64,000 nucleotides of DNA, taken from assembly GCA_029379385.1 (NCBI GenBank), contig CM055607.1, positions 19,894,615-19,958,614 of the forward strand, written 5' to 3'. Positions 25,190 through 48,049 of the stretch are shown here, in pieces. The notes under the pieces were generated by a model. It was not told the DNA's origin and did no database searches. It saw only the letters and a list, made by a program, of their open reading frames with translations. Source of the stretch: Quillaja saponaria. Its lineage: Eukaryota; Streptophyta; Magnoliopsida; Fabales; Quillajaceae. The position numbers were made by a program, and so were the translations under genes. The first letter of the stretch is position 1, and each line of letters starts with the position of its first letter.

Positions 25190-26018
25190 TATGTTGGAAA
25201 GAGAAAACAACATCGATGATGTGTAAAAAATCACCAAGTCAATATTTTTTAGTGATTATACTTATCGATTTTTTAATAGAATGTCTTAAACAATACAAAA
25301 AGAGGTGAGTATCTATTTTCACAATGAATTACAAGTTAAAATCTATACCATTATAAAAGTCAAAATATCCTTATAGTGTTCTTTGGTTTTACTTTTTATT
25401 ATAGTTTTTAATTTAAAATGCCATACTAAAAGAGAGGGTAGTATCCTCCTAAGTTTTGACTTTTTTTTTTTAAACTAAAATTTTATTATTTATTAGAAAC
25501 TACTCACTTTCTCCTATAATTAAGAAAAATAATTAACACAAACAAAAAACTCACATATTATTAACTTCAATTAATCAATTATTATTATTATTTTTTAAAA
25601 ATGCAATCTTTTCTAAAACTTATCTCATTCCCTCTATTTTATACAACAATTATAATATTTTTTTATGTTATTTTTTGAAAAAAAAAAAAAAAAAAAACCC
25701 TTGAACACATGGGTACGCATGTGTGTTGGGTCTAGTTTTATAAAATAGTTAACTCAATTGGCAAGTAATTGTAGTGAAAAATGATTAAAAGAATTTATGA
25801 AAAGGAATTTGGTAAAATTAATATTATGATTTATTTTATTAGATGGCATATCAACTTCAATTGATCAAATTTATTTTATTATGTTGGAAAGAGATGTAAA
25901 AAAATCACCACGTTAATATATTTTAGTGATTATATTTATTAATTTTTTAATAAAATATCTTAAATAAAACAAATACAAAAAGAGGTGAGTATCTATTTTA
26001 AAAATGAATTATAACTTA
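23971..26018. repeat. AT-rich intergenic DNA with microsatellites and a direct repeat
   Basis: There is no coding sequence. (AT)n runs lie at 24769-24798 and 25138-25183, and an A-run at about 25678-25697. A roughly 145-bp unit is present twice in direct orientation, at about 25186-25335 and 25873-26018, both ending in 'caaaaagaggtgagtatctatttt'. The second copy lies about 240 bp before the start codon of the UBP8-like locus. Confidence 0.7.
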
Positions 26019-26256
26019 AATTTTCAAACGAGGAAAGAGTCAAAGACAATTAGGTGTTCCCTATTTTTAGTTTTTAGCACACGCTCTTGGACCCAAGGCT
26101 ATGACCTGTGTATCAGAAAAGCTCCCTCTCTCTTCTCTAGTTGTCAAACCCACCCGTTGTCTCTCTCTCAAGCTTACTCACCTCTCCGCCTCCACTTTTC
26201 GTCTCTGCAAGTCCCTTCTTCGCCAATTAGCCTCAAGGACCGTAGCCCTCTTCTCT

Positions 26257-37234
<10,978 letters not shown>

Positions 37235-38184
37235 TTAATATAAATAGCAGTTGGAGCAGAATTAGGCTAGCTTAGCTTTTCTACTCTTTTCCTTGGAATC
37301 TTTAGTGACCTATCTCCAGTAAGAGTTGCTTCCTTTTTTCCTCCCTGCTTGGGATTGACGAAAGTCGAGCTATGTAGTTACAAACACAAGATTTAGATAC
37401 TGTACAGCATTTAGAAACCACAAGTGAAGAGGGTAGATAATACATCTATTGTTTCCTTTATATACGCATCAAAAAAAAATATTACATGTTCAGTTACCTA
37501 TTTTCTTTTTCTTGTCAGGCAGGGAACTTACTCCTTTCTCAAGCTATGTTTACATTGTCTGAACCTTGATATATATAAATATTTGTTTCCTACTCATTGG
37601 TTAATGCTACTTCTGTCTTTAACAATTGAAGTCTCCGAAAATGTACCCAAAGTATCAAGGTTTGAAACAAAGCTGAAAGTTAAGCGAGCATTCCAATTTC
37701 TTATATATTCAGTGCTGTCAATTTCTTGTTATCTATGGAGTTCAGGCCATTCGTAGTCAGATCAATAATACTTGAAATCTTAGTTCAATGTACCAAGAAA
37801 AAGGAAAAAACTTTAGGAATGTAATACATAAACAATTTGTCTCTAATTTAGTAGAATTATATGAAGAACGTGCATTTTTCTAAAATTACCCTAAACGTAA
37901 AATGTGAACATAAGTCAAAAGTATTGAACAAACGATAATAAATTTATCAAAAGTATTACCCTAAAATTACCCTGAAAACATAATATATTTATCCAAAAAG
38001 TATTGAACATAAGTCAAAAGTTATATAAAAATAATAATAATAGAACTGTTTATTAGATGACAATTAAATTATCTTGGTTGTATTAGATGTATAAATTCTT
38101 AGGGATTTGAGAATGATGAAAGCATCGTCATATTTTATTTTATAGAATTTATTTAAGATGAGTTAGTAGTTGGTATCATAACAA
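37235..38184. other. 3' flank of the UBP8-like pseudogene; no genes seen
   Basis: Former 3' UTR and AT-rich spacer. The open frame 37424-37756 shows no domain and no codon pattern typical of a gene. Short imperfect repeats of 'aaaagtattgaaca(a/t)' occur at about 37916-38010. Confidence 0.45.
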
Positions 38185-38664
38185 ACGATAGATTTATCCT
38201 TAATATGTACTACACGTTTTTTAATCTACATAAATGGATGGTAAGCAACGAACACTCATTCTCGCCTCTTCTGCTAAGGATTATGCCATGTCATTATGCC
38301 AATGACAATAGTTGTTATTGGACATGAATTCTAAAACTTTGTTGTTTAAACTTTAACACTTATAATTTAGCATTAATATTATCATATTTAAAAGTTAAAT
38401 TACTTGCTTTTAATTTTAGTATATACGATAGATTTATCCTTAATATGTACTACACGTTTTTTAATCTACATAAATGGATGGTAAGCAACGAACACTCATT
38501 CTCGCCTCTTCTGCTAAGGATTATGCCATGTCATTATGCCAATGACAATAGTTGTTATTGGACATGAATTCTAAAACTTTGTTGTTTAAACGTTAACACT
38601 TATAATTTAGCATTAATATTATCATATTTAAAAGTTAAATTACTTGCTTTTAATTTTAGTTTAT
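38185..38664. repeat. 240-bp tandem duplication, almost identical
   Basis: Copy 1 is 38185-38424 and copy 2 is 38425-38664, both starting 'acgatagatttatcc'. The period is exactly 240. Apart from the last few bases, I see a single difference: T at 38352 and G at 38592. The unit has no open frame or known motif. The near-identity means a recent duplication or an assembly artefact. Confidence 0.93.
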
Positions 38665-38739
38665 ATACTGCTAATGCCCAAAGAATGTAAGAAATGGAAA
38701 TGTGCATCATGATATTGATCATGTTCATGAGATATATTT

Positions 38740-39067
38740 CCCAAAAGTTTCATTCCAAAATGTTCCTAATCGAAGAATTGTTAAGAAGGGTATTAGCGAT
38801 CTAGATAGATAATTACATATCTTGTTTTCTCATTTGGAGAGTGATTGATCTCATAATCATTAGTATGGGGACAAAAGAACAAGATGTTCTAATGAGATGT
38901 AATCCCAAAAGTTCCATTCCAAAACATTCCTAATTGAATAATTACTAAGAAGGGCATTAATGATCCAGTCAAATTAGTACATATCTTGTTTTCTCATTTA
39001 GAGAGTGGTTGATCTCATGATCTTTAGTGTGGGGACAAAAGAACAAAATGTGTAGGTACTTATTGGA
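38740..39067 (+). repeat. Tandem duplication (164-bp period) inside the 5' copia LTR
   Basis: Two diverged copies start 'cccaaaagtt(t/c)cattcc' at 38740 and 38904. Both contain 'acatatcttgttttctcattt(g/a)gagagtg.ttgatctcat'. The 3' LTR shows only one copy of this unit at about 48050, so the duplication happened in this LTR or was lost in the other. Confidence 0.75.
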
Positions 39068-39373
39068 TGAATAAGTTCACTGAACGACTCTCACATGAGA
39101 ACACTCTTATGAACATGTACGTACTTGGTTGTCAGTGAGAGTTCTTATCGTTACAGTTATGCATGTGATCATCAGATATGAGACAACTCTAGACATGATT
39201 GCCAAAAAGGGTTATGATCATTGAGTATGGTCACATGGACATGAAGGCATGTGAATGTACAATAAAAGATTTGTCACTCTCAATACAAAGAGAGATGCTT
39301 TATGTGATAAAGCAATATGGACTCAGAGAATTATTCGTATTAAATAATGTTTATTTAATTACAAAAATATAGC

Positions 39374-39512
39374 ATTTTTTTTTATTATTATTAAGGAGGG
39401 AGAAGGGGGAATAAACCCCCATGTAGACTTACAGAGAGTTTACCTTTGAATCTCTTGAATCACAAGGAAAGACCAATGCCATTGGACTAAGAGGCCACTG
39501 GCATCAAAATTC
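39374..39512 (-). mobile_element. SINE-like insertion in the 5' copia LTR
   Basis: These roughly 140 bp are absent from the matching place in the 3' LTR (near 49320). On the minus strand they begin 'gatgccagtggcctcttagtccaatggcattgg', which resembles a tRNA A-box region. They contain 'gattcaagagattcaaagg' as a possible B-box and end in (aat)n plus A-run, as plant SINEs do. No target-site duplication was verified. Confidence 0.5.
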
Positions 39513-40010
39513 AGTGTTGTGGATACTATAGTGAATTAGTTTATTAAATAAACTAATTAATACAATGATGCCATGATTATTTAAATAATTCCTAAGAGAT
39601 ATTCCATATAATGAAAAAACTAAGGAAAACATCTTGGAAGAATATTTCTTATAATCAAACTAGGGCCTTGTTTGGGTCAATTCCAACTCATCTAAGGGTA
39701 GAGGATCAGGTTGAGATTAACTAAACATTACATGAGGGGTCTCTATTCTTGTTTGCCACAAAGTCATGAAGACACAAGAACATCTATCTCTCTCATTCTT
39801 TCATGTTCCTATACACACACACACACACTTGTTAGGGGTTTGAGTCTTTGCCTAGTATATAGAGATTCATTCCCTTTACTCATTGAAGAGCTTAGGGATT
39901 GCTAGTGAGATCTACGGTAGATCTATCCTTAGAGAATTCTTACTTGGGGAGCTTGAGATCCACACATATAGAAGTGATTTTCATATTGAAGAAAGATCCC
40001 CCATGAGTTT

Positions 40011-41385
40011 TGTTGGGAAAAAAAGGTCATGCATCGTATGCACACACAATGGAATAATAAGATTTCTTAAACCAAGAATATTGTTGAATCCAAATAATTA
40101 TATATCAAAAGTTAAAAATTATTTACTAACCTTTTAAAGCTTTCTTAAAGCAGCTAGTTTGATTATTTAGCAGGGATACTTGGAGTTCCTTCTCAAATAG
40201 TCCCAATCAAAAGTACAAAACTCGATCAATGATTAGTAGCTATTACATTTATAGCCTCTAATGAAATAGTTCACACAATAGTCTAGTTTAAAACCCTTAA
40301 GAAAAGTTTACCTTTTCAATCGGTTGATGGAAATTGATTCCACCTTTAAGATACGTTCTAGCTTTCACTTGGTAGAATCTTCAATGGAGGAGAATGATCT
40401 TGAAGCAATAAATCTTTTGCTTCAATGTAGATACTCAGCTATGGAGGAGGTAGTGGACAAGAACTCTTTCTTGCTCTAAAACCATTCTTGGCTGAAACAC
40501 TCACTCTTGTTGAATGAATTGTCTTTCACTTGTGTGGCATGTGTTATATGACCGTGTAATTCAATCCTTTCATCATACATATCCCTAGTTAGACGTAGGG
40601 CATGGATTCTAGTATCAATAATAACTTTGTCTAAATCCATTAATACTTGAAACCAACTCTACGTTTTATTCCTCAGAGATTCAAGAAAACACTTTTCTTA
40701 ATCTCTTTCACTTTGCAAAGATTTCTGAAATAAGACATACTTGTCTCAAGAGGCCATGGAATATTTGTCCCCTTTATTGAAGATGATGAATTCTTTGTCT
40801 ATCATTCATCTACCTTCATATGTTTCACTATATATCCAACAATCATGTATGTATCATCTTGTTACATGACAAGTGGAATGACATTAAAACATGTAGATTC
40901 ACATATAAGATAATAAGAATATCACTTACACCACCAACACTTTGAGAACTTCCATTCACACATGGGTAAAGACTCCAAATGATTTCTTGTATTAGGTTAA
41001 TTTAGTGTATATTCAACTAGCAAGCACCTATATGTTTGTCTTAAGCATTACCGTGCTTGTAGTTATGAGATCATTACTCTCTATATAAGAGATTGTAACA
41101 ACATATGCTAGTCTCGAAGAATCATCAATATCCCTATTTTTTATGATTCATTAACTAGTATTGATTCAAAATAATATTATATGTATGACATATCTCACAA
41201 TTATGGTCAACATCATAATTATGCAAACACAGTTATTATTCTAGGGTCTTTTAACATGGTTATAATAAGTCTCATTTAAACTCATAATTAAAGAATGCAT
41301 AAATAACATAATGTCATGAATTAAATACAAATTAATATATCATTATTACAAACTATTGATTGACTTTTGGACACCAATAGTAGCA
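40011..41385 (-). mobile_element. Nested solo LTR (copia-like), minus orientation
   Basis: On the minus strand it begins TGCTACTATTGGTGTCC at 41385 and ends CCCAACA at 40011. It sits inside the 5' LTR of the large copia element, splitting sequence that is continuous in the 3' LTR near 49850. Its first roughly 830 bases match the plus-strand block 41783-42617. The flanking 5-mers (agttt/ggatt) are not an exact target-site duplication. It has no coding content. Confidence 0.65.
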
Positions 41386-41660
41386 GGATTTTGCTTCTAG
41401 ATCTTGGATTTGTTGGTAACCATTCTTGGGGACACTTGGAAGCCATTAGAGAGTTCAAGCTAACAAGGAAGCTCAAGGAATCAAGTCAAAAACATAGATC
41501 TAAAAATTAAGTCAAGGAAACCCATTTTTCCTAGTGACACAAGCATAGGCTAAGGTACATGGCTCTTATGTTTGTGTTCTTTGGTTTCACAAGGACTTAA
41601 GGGGTTTTTATGGTTAATTTTTGTTATGTTTCCACTGTACTAATGACCTAAAACCTTTAA

Positions 41661-41672
41661 TGGTATTAGAGC
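41661..41672 (+). other. Probable copia primer-binding site
   Basis: TGGTATTAGAGC follows the 5' LTR end and matches the common copia site TGGTATCAGAGC (initiator Met-tRNA 3' end) at 11 of 12 bases. Confidence 0.6.
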
Positions 41673-41782
41673 TGTCCTTGTGAGGCAATGTAACATTTTC
41701 CAAAACATGAATTATTCATTGTTTACCCAATGTTTGATCTATGTTCTCTTTTAGGTGTTTGGGTGTTCTATTAGGATTCTTG

Positions 41783-42617
41783 TGTTAGTATTAATGTCCA
41801 AGAGTCAATCAATTATGGTTGGTTGAAATGAACTTTATTTGTATTTAATTCATGTAATAATATTAATTAGGCATTCTTTAATATTGTGTTTAAATGAAAT
41901 TCAGGATAACCATGTTTGAAGTCCATAGAATAATAACTGTGAATGTATAATTATATAATTATGATATTGATCATAATTGTAAGATATGACATACATAAAC
42001 TATTATTCTAAAAATATTCCTAGTCAATGAATCATCAAGAATAAGAATATGCATGATTCTTCGAAACTAACATATGTTGTGTCATTCTCTTATAAAAAAA
42101 GAGATAACTACAAGCATGGTAATGTTGAGACAAACATATGAATGCTTGTTAGTTGAACAAGTACACAAAATAACCTAACACGAGAAACCATTTTGGAGTC
42201 TTTACTCTTGTGTCCATGAAAAGTTTCAAAGTGTTAGGGGTGCAAGTGATCTTTTGATTTAAGGCCATCTTATTACATCATATATGAATCTATATATTTT
42301 AATATCTTTCCCCTCGTCCTATAACAGAGATTATACATGGGTGATTATGGGATAAGTAGTAAAGCATATAAAGGTAGATGAATGATAGACAAAGAATTTA
42401 TCATCCTTAGTAAATAAGAAAAATATCCCATGGCCTCTTGACACAAGTATGTCTTGTTTCAGAAATCTTTACAAATTGAAAGAGATTAAGAAAAATGTTT
42501 TCTTGAATCTTTTTGAGGAGCAAAACATAAACTTGGTTTCAAGTACTAATGGATTTAGACAATGATTAGGTTGACATTAGAATCCATGTCCTATATGATT
42601 GATGAAAAGATTTTATT
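41783..42617 (+). mobile_element. Second LTR-like copy, plus orientation, inverted to 40011-41385
   Basis: It begins TGTTAGTATTAATGTCCAAG and runs through 'aagagtcaatcaatt', 'ggagtctttactc' and 'ccatggcctcttgacacaagtatgtcttgtttcagaaatcttt', all present inverted in the nested solo LTR. It ends near 42617, where 'tggtaacaaagca' could be a poor primer-binding site. Whether it is a complete short LTR or a truncated long one cannot be decided here. Confidence 0.55.
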
Positions 42618-44693
42618 ACATGGTAACAAAGCACTGTAAAGGTTTGATCAATGATCTTAACTTCGTGGTCATGATGCATTGTTAGATGTCAATCTTGATC
42701 TATAAATGTAAGTTGGTTGGTTTGACAAAATTAAATTTAAATTAAAAATGTTTTAATTTAACTGTACTTTTAAGAAGTATTCAATTACGTTTATTGTCAA
42801 TGTACGAGAGAACTTAATGGGTTACAAACTTTAATTGACTTGGGTTAAGAACCTAGAAGGATTAATGAAGTATTGAAATTAATAGTTAAGTTCTAAGCAC
42901 ATAAGGGTAAAAAGGTAATTTGTTATATATATATACATATATGATATGACTTGTTTTCCTTGCAAATCAAGAAAAGACCTAGTAGGAATCCTAATAGGAT
43001 TTGGGCCACTAAGAGTCTAAAAGCCTATTAGTAATCATAATACAATTATGGATTATTACAGAGGTTTTAGGCCTTGGGCATTGAGCTTTAGATTTTAATG
43101 GAATCTAACACATGGACGAGTTAAAAATCTTGCCCTAACCACTCCTTATATATGTATAGGGAAAAGAGAGTAACAAGTGGGAAAACAGAGCAAGGAATAG
43201 ATTTTGTCAATTTCCTCATCCTCCTAGCGGAGACCCTATATCTTGAAGAAGAGGAGTTTTTGCTTGGAGAATTCCATCAACTTGAAATCTAGTGAATAAC
43301 AGCAACCAAGTTTTTGCTTGAAACTTGTTCCAAACTGTGAATATTAGGGTTTGGAACAAGTTTAAATTTATAGGGTTTTCGAGTTTTAGAATTATTCCGA
43401 AACCCTAAAATCTAGTGAATAATAGCAACCAAGAAAAAACTGCAAAGAACTGCAAAGCCTAGGCCCTTGGCAGCTGGGCATGTTGCCTAGGCACTCACGC
43501 GGCCTAGGTAGCACCCAGGCCAGCCCGTTTAGCCTAGCAGCCAAACAGCATCCTAAGTCATGCTGCAAGCTGCCCAACCTAGACTGAAAGGTCCATTCTT
43601 CAAAATAGTGGTATTTTAGGAAAATTCATAAAATAAAAAAGAATTTTAAAAAAATTGGTTAAATTATATTCTTTAAGGTGTTATTAAAATTTAATTTAAA
43701 TGACATGTTGATCCATAAGTGAATCAACAATCAAATTATTCTATGGTTTGCATTATGAATATATGACAGGTGGAATATTTAGAATGAGTGATTATGGACT
43801 ACATACGCATTTTGAATATATGTTTTATATTTGATATTTTTAGAAAATAGGGACTGCGTGCCTTGCTTTATCTCTTATTCTCTTGTGTAAATTCTCTTCT
43901 CATCTAACTCCCCTCGAATGAAACTCGATATTTCGTATTAATTATGTAATAGTTGCATAGGTTAGGATTTAGCTAGATTTGAATTTACTTGTAATTCGAG
44001 TTTATGAAGATGAAGACATCAAGACAAACTGAAAAAAAGCATGTGGTGGGACTACATCATGTCTTAGGATATGGTTTTCCTAAGTGTCAAGGATACTATA
44101 TGGTCCATAATCATCCTCCTATTTTATTTTATTATGGCTTGTTTATATGTATGTTATATTGCATATGATGTATTATGAATGTATATATGTATGCAAGTCA
44201 TAGTGTGACCTTAGGAATTAAACCTACCTACAAATAGAGTTCCTTCTAAATTATTAAGTCACGTGTTAAGAACATGTTAGCTCCCATTATTGTGACATAA
44301 TGGAAGTTCTATTTATTTTTATTTGTTTAGCCACCGTCAAGGTAGTCGTACATTGAACTTAGTTATGTCATAGAATATATGTGATATATTAGAATAATGG
44401 TAAGGATTTAATTAAAAACAATAGTTTGTTGGCCCCCATTAAGACTATAATGTTTACAAAAATTTATAGGTCCTTAGATTGACATTGCTTTATCATTTAA
44501 TCAATTTAATTGATACCTAAGCTTAGCCTAACCTAACTAAGAATGTCATGAGATGATATTACAAATCTAATCGAGAGGGTCATTAGATTTAATAAAATAG
44601 TTGGAGTAACCAGATTAAATATAGATCTTTTAATTTGGTATATGAATTATATAATATTAACATGTGTTTCATTTTTATATCTAGGTTGTTAGA
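42618..44693. other. Non-coding copia internal or leader sequence
   Basis: No gene is present. It includes a GC-richer patch with repeated 'gcctaggc'-like words at about 43450-43580, typical of copia LTR or leader DNA, and a small (AT)n run near 42925. The open frame 43392-43577 (minus) is a by-product of that patch. Confidence 0.4.
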
Positions 44694-47369
44694 ATGACAA
44701 ATAATTTGTCACTTAAATCCATATTATAATCTAACAAATTGATTGACTCTAACTATTTGGACTGGTACCACAACAACAAAATCCTTTTAAGACAATAAAA
44801 GATATCCTATGTTCTAGAGGGAGGCATCCCCCAAGCTCTTATTAAAGGTGCGCTTGATTATAAGTAATATGATTTTGATAAACATCAGAAGCATTTGTAT
44901 GATAAGCAAGGCCGAGCCAAAAGATTCAAGTTATCCAAGGAATTGTTCCATTGTAAGATAGAAGAAAGTTCGTCAATAAATGTTCACATATTGAAGATGA
45001 TTGGGTACATTGAATGATTATAACAATTAATATTTACCATGGACCATGAACTCTCAATTGATATGGTCTTACAATCTTGGCATTAGTCGTTTTCACTGTT
45101 TGTTATGAACTGCAAAATGAATAAGCTGGAAACAACTCTACTTGAGTTACTTAACATGTTGAAAGATGTAGAGGGCAATATCAGGAAAGATAAAGCCCAA
45201 GTGATGTTGATAAGTGGTTTTTCTAACCGAAATCCAAGGGCAAGAAGAAAAAGTCTAAGAGTAAGACTAAGGGCACTGGCAGCATCAAGAAGGACAAGGT
45301 CAAAGTCCATTGTGGAAAAGGAATTGCAAAGCATTACGTCACCGTGAAGGACAAGAGACTTAGTGAAGCCTTTACTTCAGGTATGTTTGTCATTAAGATA
45401 AATTTATCATATGCAAATCCTAGCTCCTATATATTGGATACCAGTTATGGTTCTTACATATATTATACAGGAACTAAAGAACAAAAGGATGCTAAACAAG
45501 GGTGAAGTGGACCTACGAGTGGGGAATTGCCAACTAGCATGATATTAGAACTAGATAATTGCTATTTTGTTCCTGTTATTCTAAGAACATTATTTTCGTT
45601 TCTTGTTTGGATAAGCAAGATTTTACTTTTATAATAAAAGAAAATAAGTTTTCATTCTCTTTAAATGGAGTTTATTATGGATGTGGTGTTTTACAAATGT
45701 ATTATATGTTATAAAATTAATTGATGTTATCCTTAACAAAAACACTAAGAAAACCTAAATTAGATAGTCTAAAACCATCCTACTTACGACATTGTAGACT
45801 AGGTCACATAAATGAGGCTAGGATCAATAGATTACACCAAGATGGTTATATAGATCCATTTGATTATGAATTATATGTAACATGTGAATCTATCTATTTG
45901 GAAAGATGGGTAAGAAACATTTCACAAGTAAAGGGTCATGTCATTGAGTTACTAGAACTCATACACTTTGATATTTTTAGACCAATGTCTATACATGCTA
46001 GAGGTGGATATTCTTCATAACCTTCACTGACGATAGGTCTAGGTATAAGTATATGTATCTATGAGATATAAGTCTCAATCATTTGAAAGGTTCAAAGAAT
46101 TTAGGAATAAAGTACAAAAACAAACTGGTAAGAGATTTAGATCTAATTGAGATGGAGAAAACCTTATCAAGGGGTTCTTAGACTATTTAAAAGATAAATG
46201 CATTCTATCTCAATGGACTCCTCCTGGTATACCACAATTTAATGGTGTTTTCGAAAGGAGGAAACACACTTTGTTAGACATGGTGCAATCTATGATGAGC
46301 TATGTCAACCTTCTAACTTCTTTTTGAGGATATGCTCTAATTGTTGCAACTAACCTTCTAAATTGGATTCCATCAAAGTCTGTTGAAAGAACTCCATAAT
46401 AAGATATGGAATAATAGAAAACCAAATATCTTACACTTAAGAATTTGGGGTTGTCATGCTTATGTTAAAAGAATTATGACTGATAAGCTTGAAGCTAAGA
46501 GTGATAAATGTTATATGTGGGTTATCATAAAGAAACAAAAGGAAACTACTTTTATCACCTACATGTACAAAAGGTGTTTGTTTTGAGAAACACTATCTTT
46601 CTGAAAAAAAGTTTATTCTTGAAAGAAGCAATGAAAGTAAAATAAAACTTGAAGAAATTCATCAAACCCAAAAATGAGACTGATCACATAATGAAACTCA
46701 AACCTGTACCACAAGAGTTGGAGATACAAGAAAAGGTTCACAACAATTGCTTTGTAGATTTGGTAGGATAAGTCGACCACCAATAAAATATGAATTTCTA
46801 ATAATTGATTAGAAATACATTCTTCTTATAGAGGATGATGAGCCTACTAGTTATGGGGAAACAATCAAAGACTTTGATTCCTCGAAGTGGCAAGATGTCG
46901 TGAAATTCGAAGTGGACTTCAGGTATGATAACAAAGTATAAACTTTGGTTGATCCACCTGAAATGGTTAATCCCATTGGGTGTAAATGGGTCCATAAGAA
47001 TACGACTGGATGTGATTATGATTATGAGATATGACAAATAGATGTTAAAACCACTTTCCTTAATGGTTATTTTAAGAAGATGTGTATATGACACAATCTG
47101 AGAGTTTTGAACCCAAAGGCCATCATAATAAAGTGTGCAAGCTACAAAAGTCCATTTATGGACTTAAGAAAGCTTCAAGAAGCTGGAACATTCATTTTGA
47201 TGAAACTATAAAGACTTATGACTTCATTAAAAACAAAGATGAACCATGTGTGCGTAAGAAGGTTTGTGGGAACACAGTAAAATTTTTGGTACTGTATTTA
47301 GATGACATACTCCTCATAGATAATGTGTTATTGATTTTATCACAGAAGTGCACGTATCTTAACAAGTAA
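44694..47369 (+). pseudogene. Ty1/copia gag-pol polyprotein, broken
   Basis: The segments are in copia order. Gag start: ATG 44694, MTNNLSLKSIL then a stop, NKL...YLDWY. Gag middle: 45105-45347, LLELLNMLKDVEG, then a Lys-rich tail. Protease: about 45436, LDTSYGSYI, where the catalytic Asp-Thr-Gly has become Asp-Thr-Ser. Integrase: 45721-46020, with HCRLGHINEARI and TCES, then 46200-46590 with WTPPG-like, LHLRIWGCHAYVKR and DKLEAKSDKC. Reverse transcriptase: 46850-47330, with SSKWQDVVK, GCKWVHK, DVKTTFLNG, KSIYGLKKASRSWN and the catalytic YLDDILL. The middle of the reverse transcriptase between GCKWVHK and DVKTTFLNG is deleted and no RNase H follows. Stops and frameshifts separate all parts. 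Confidence 0.88.
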
Positions 47370-48049
47370 GATAGAGTATAGTAGAGTCTCGATCCTATAA
47401 GGAATTACTACTAAAAATTTGCTAATTACTAAAATTAACACAATCTTAATTTTATTCAAATGAACGAATTAGAGTTGAAAAACTAATTTAAACTACATAG
47501 CAAGAATGATAAATTAAACTTGAGATAATAAGGAGAAAAACCTAGAATTACAATTTTTCTCAACATTTCACTTGAATCGTTATTTATTTTTTTATGCTTA
47601 TTAATTGGACTGAGTTGTTAATCTTAGGTTCTAATTCAATTATAAGTATCTTCTTAATTGCTTATAATAATACCTCACTAAATTAATTCAAAATATTCCT
47701 ATGAGATTTAAATTAAGCAAGATTCATTAAGATAATATCTAATTTGGCAACCCAAGGCATGCAAGTATATTTCTATCTTACATACGAATCAAACTTATTC
47801 AATCTAGGTGAATGAATTCAAATAAGTGTTATTTCAATCAAGGCTAACACTAAACTCCATTTTCCAAGCTTGTTTAGGTTACTAAATCAATCTAAGAGAT
47901 GATTAGTCAATTAGAAACAATAAGCATAGAATGAAATAAACAACTCAAATTCTAAAACCTAAGCAATTAAGAATAACATTAATTCAAACTACATGTCGAG
48001 TTCTATTGCAATCTTAGAAAGTAAATTAGCTCATGTTATCTAAGTGTAA
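47370..48049. other. Non-coding insert between copia pol and 3' LTR
   Basis: No open frame. The start 'agatagagtatagtagagtctcgatcctataagga' recalls a piece of a gypsy-type LTR that replaced the copia RNase H region. The source is unproven. Confidence 0.3.

Noticed and set aside
42619..42631. tggtaacaaagca as a second copia primer-binding site
   Set aside because: At least two mismatches to the usual site, and the inverted copy shows a different sequence here; listed only as a possibility in the LTR entry.
43392..43577. 61-codon minus frame over a GC-richer patch
   Set aside because: Repeated 'gcctaggc'-like words in copia leader DNA explain it.
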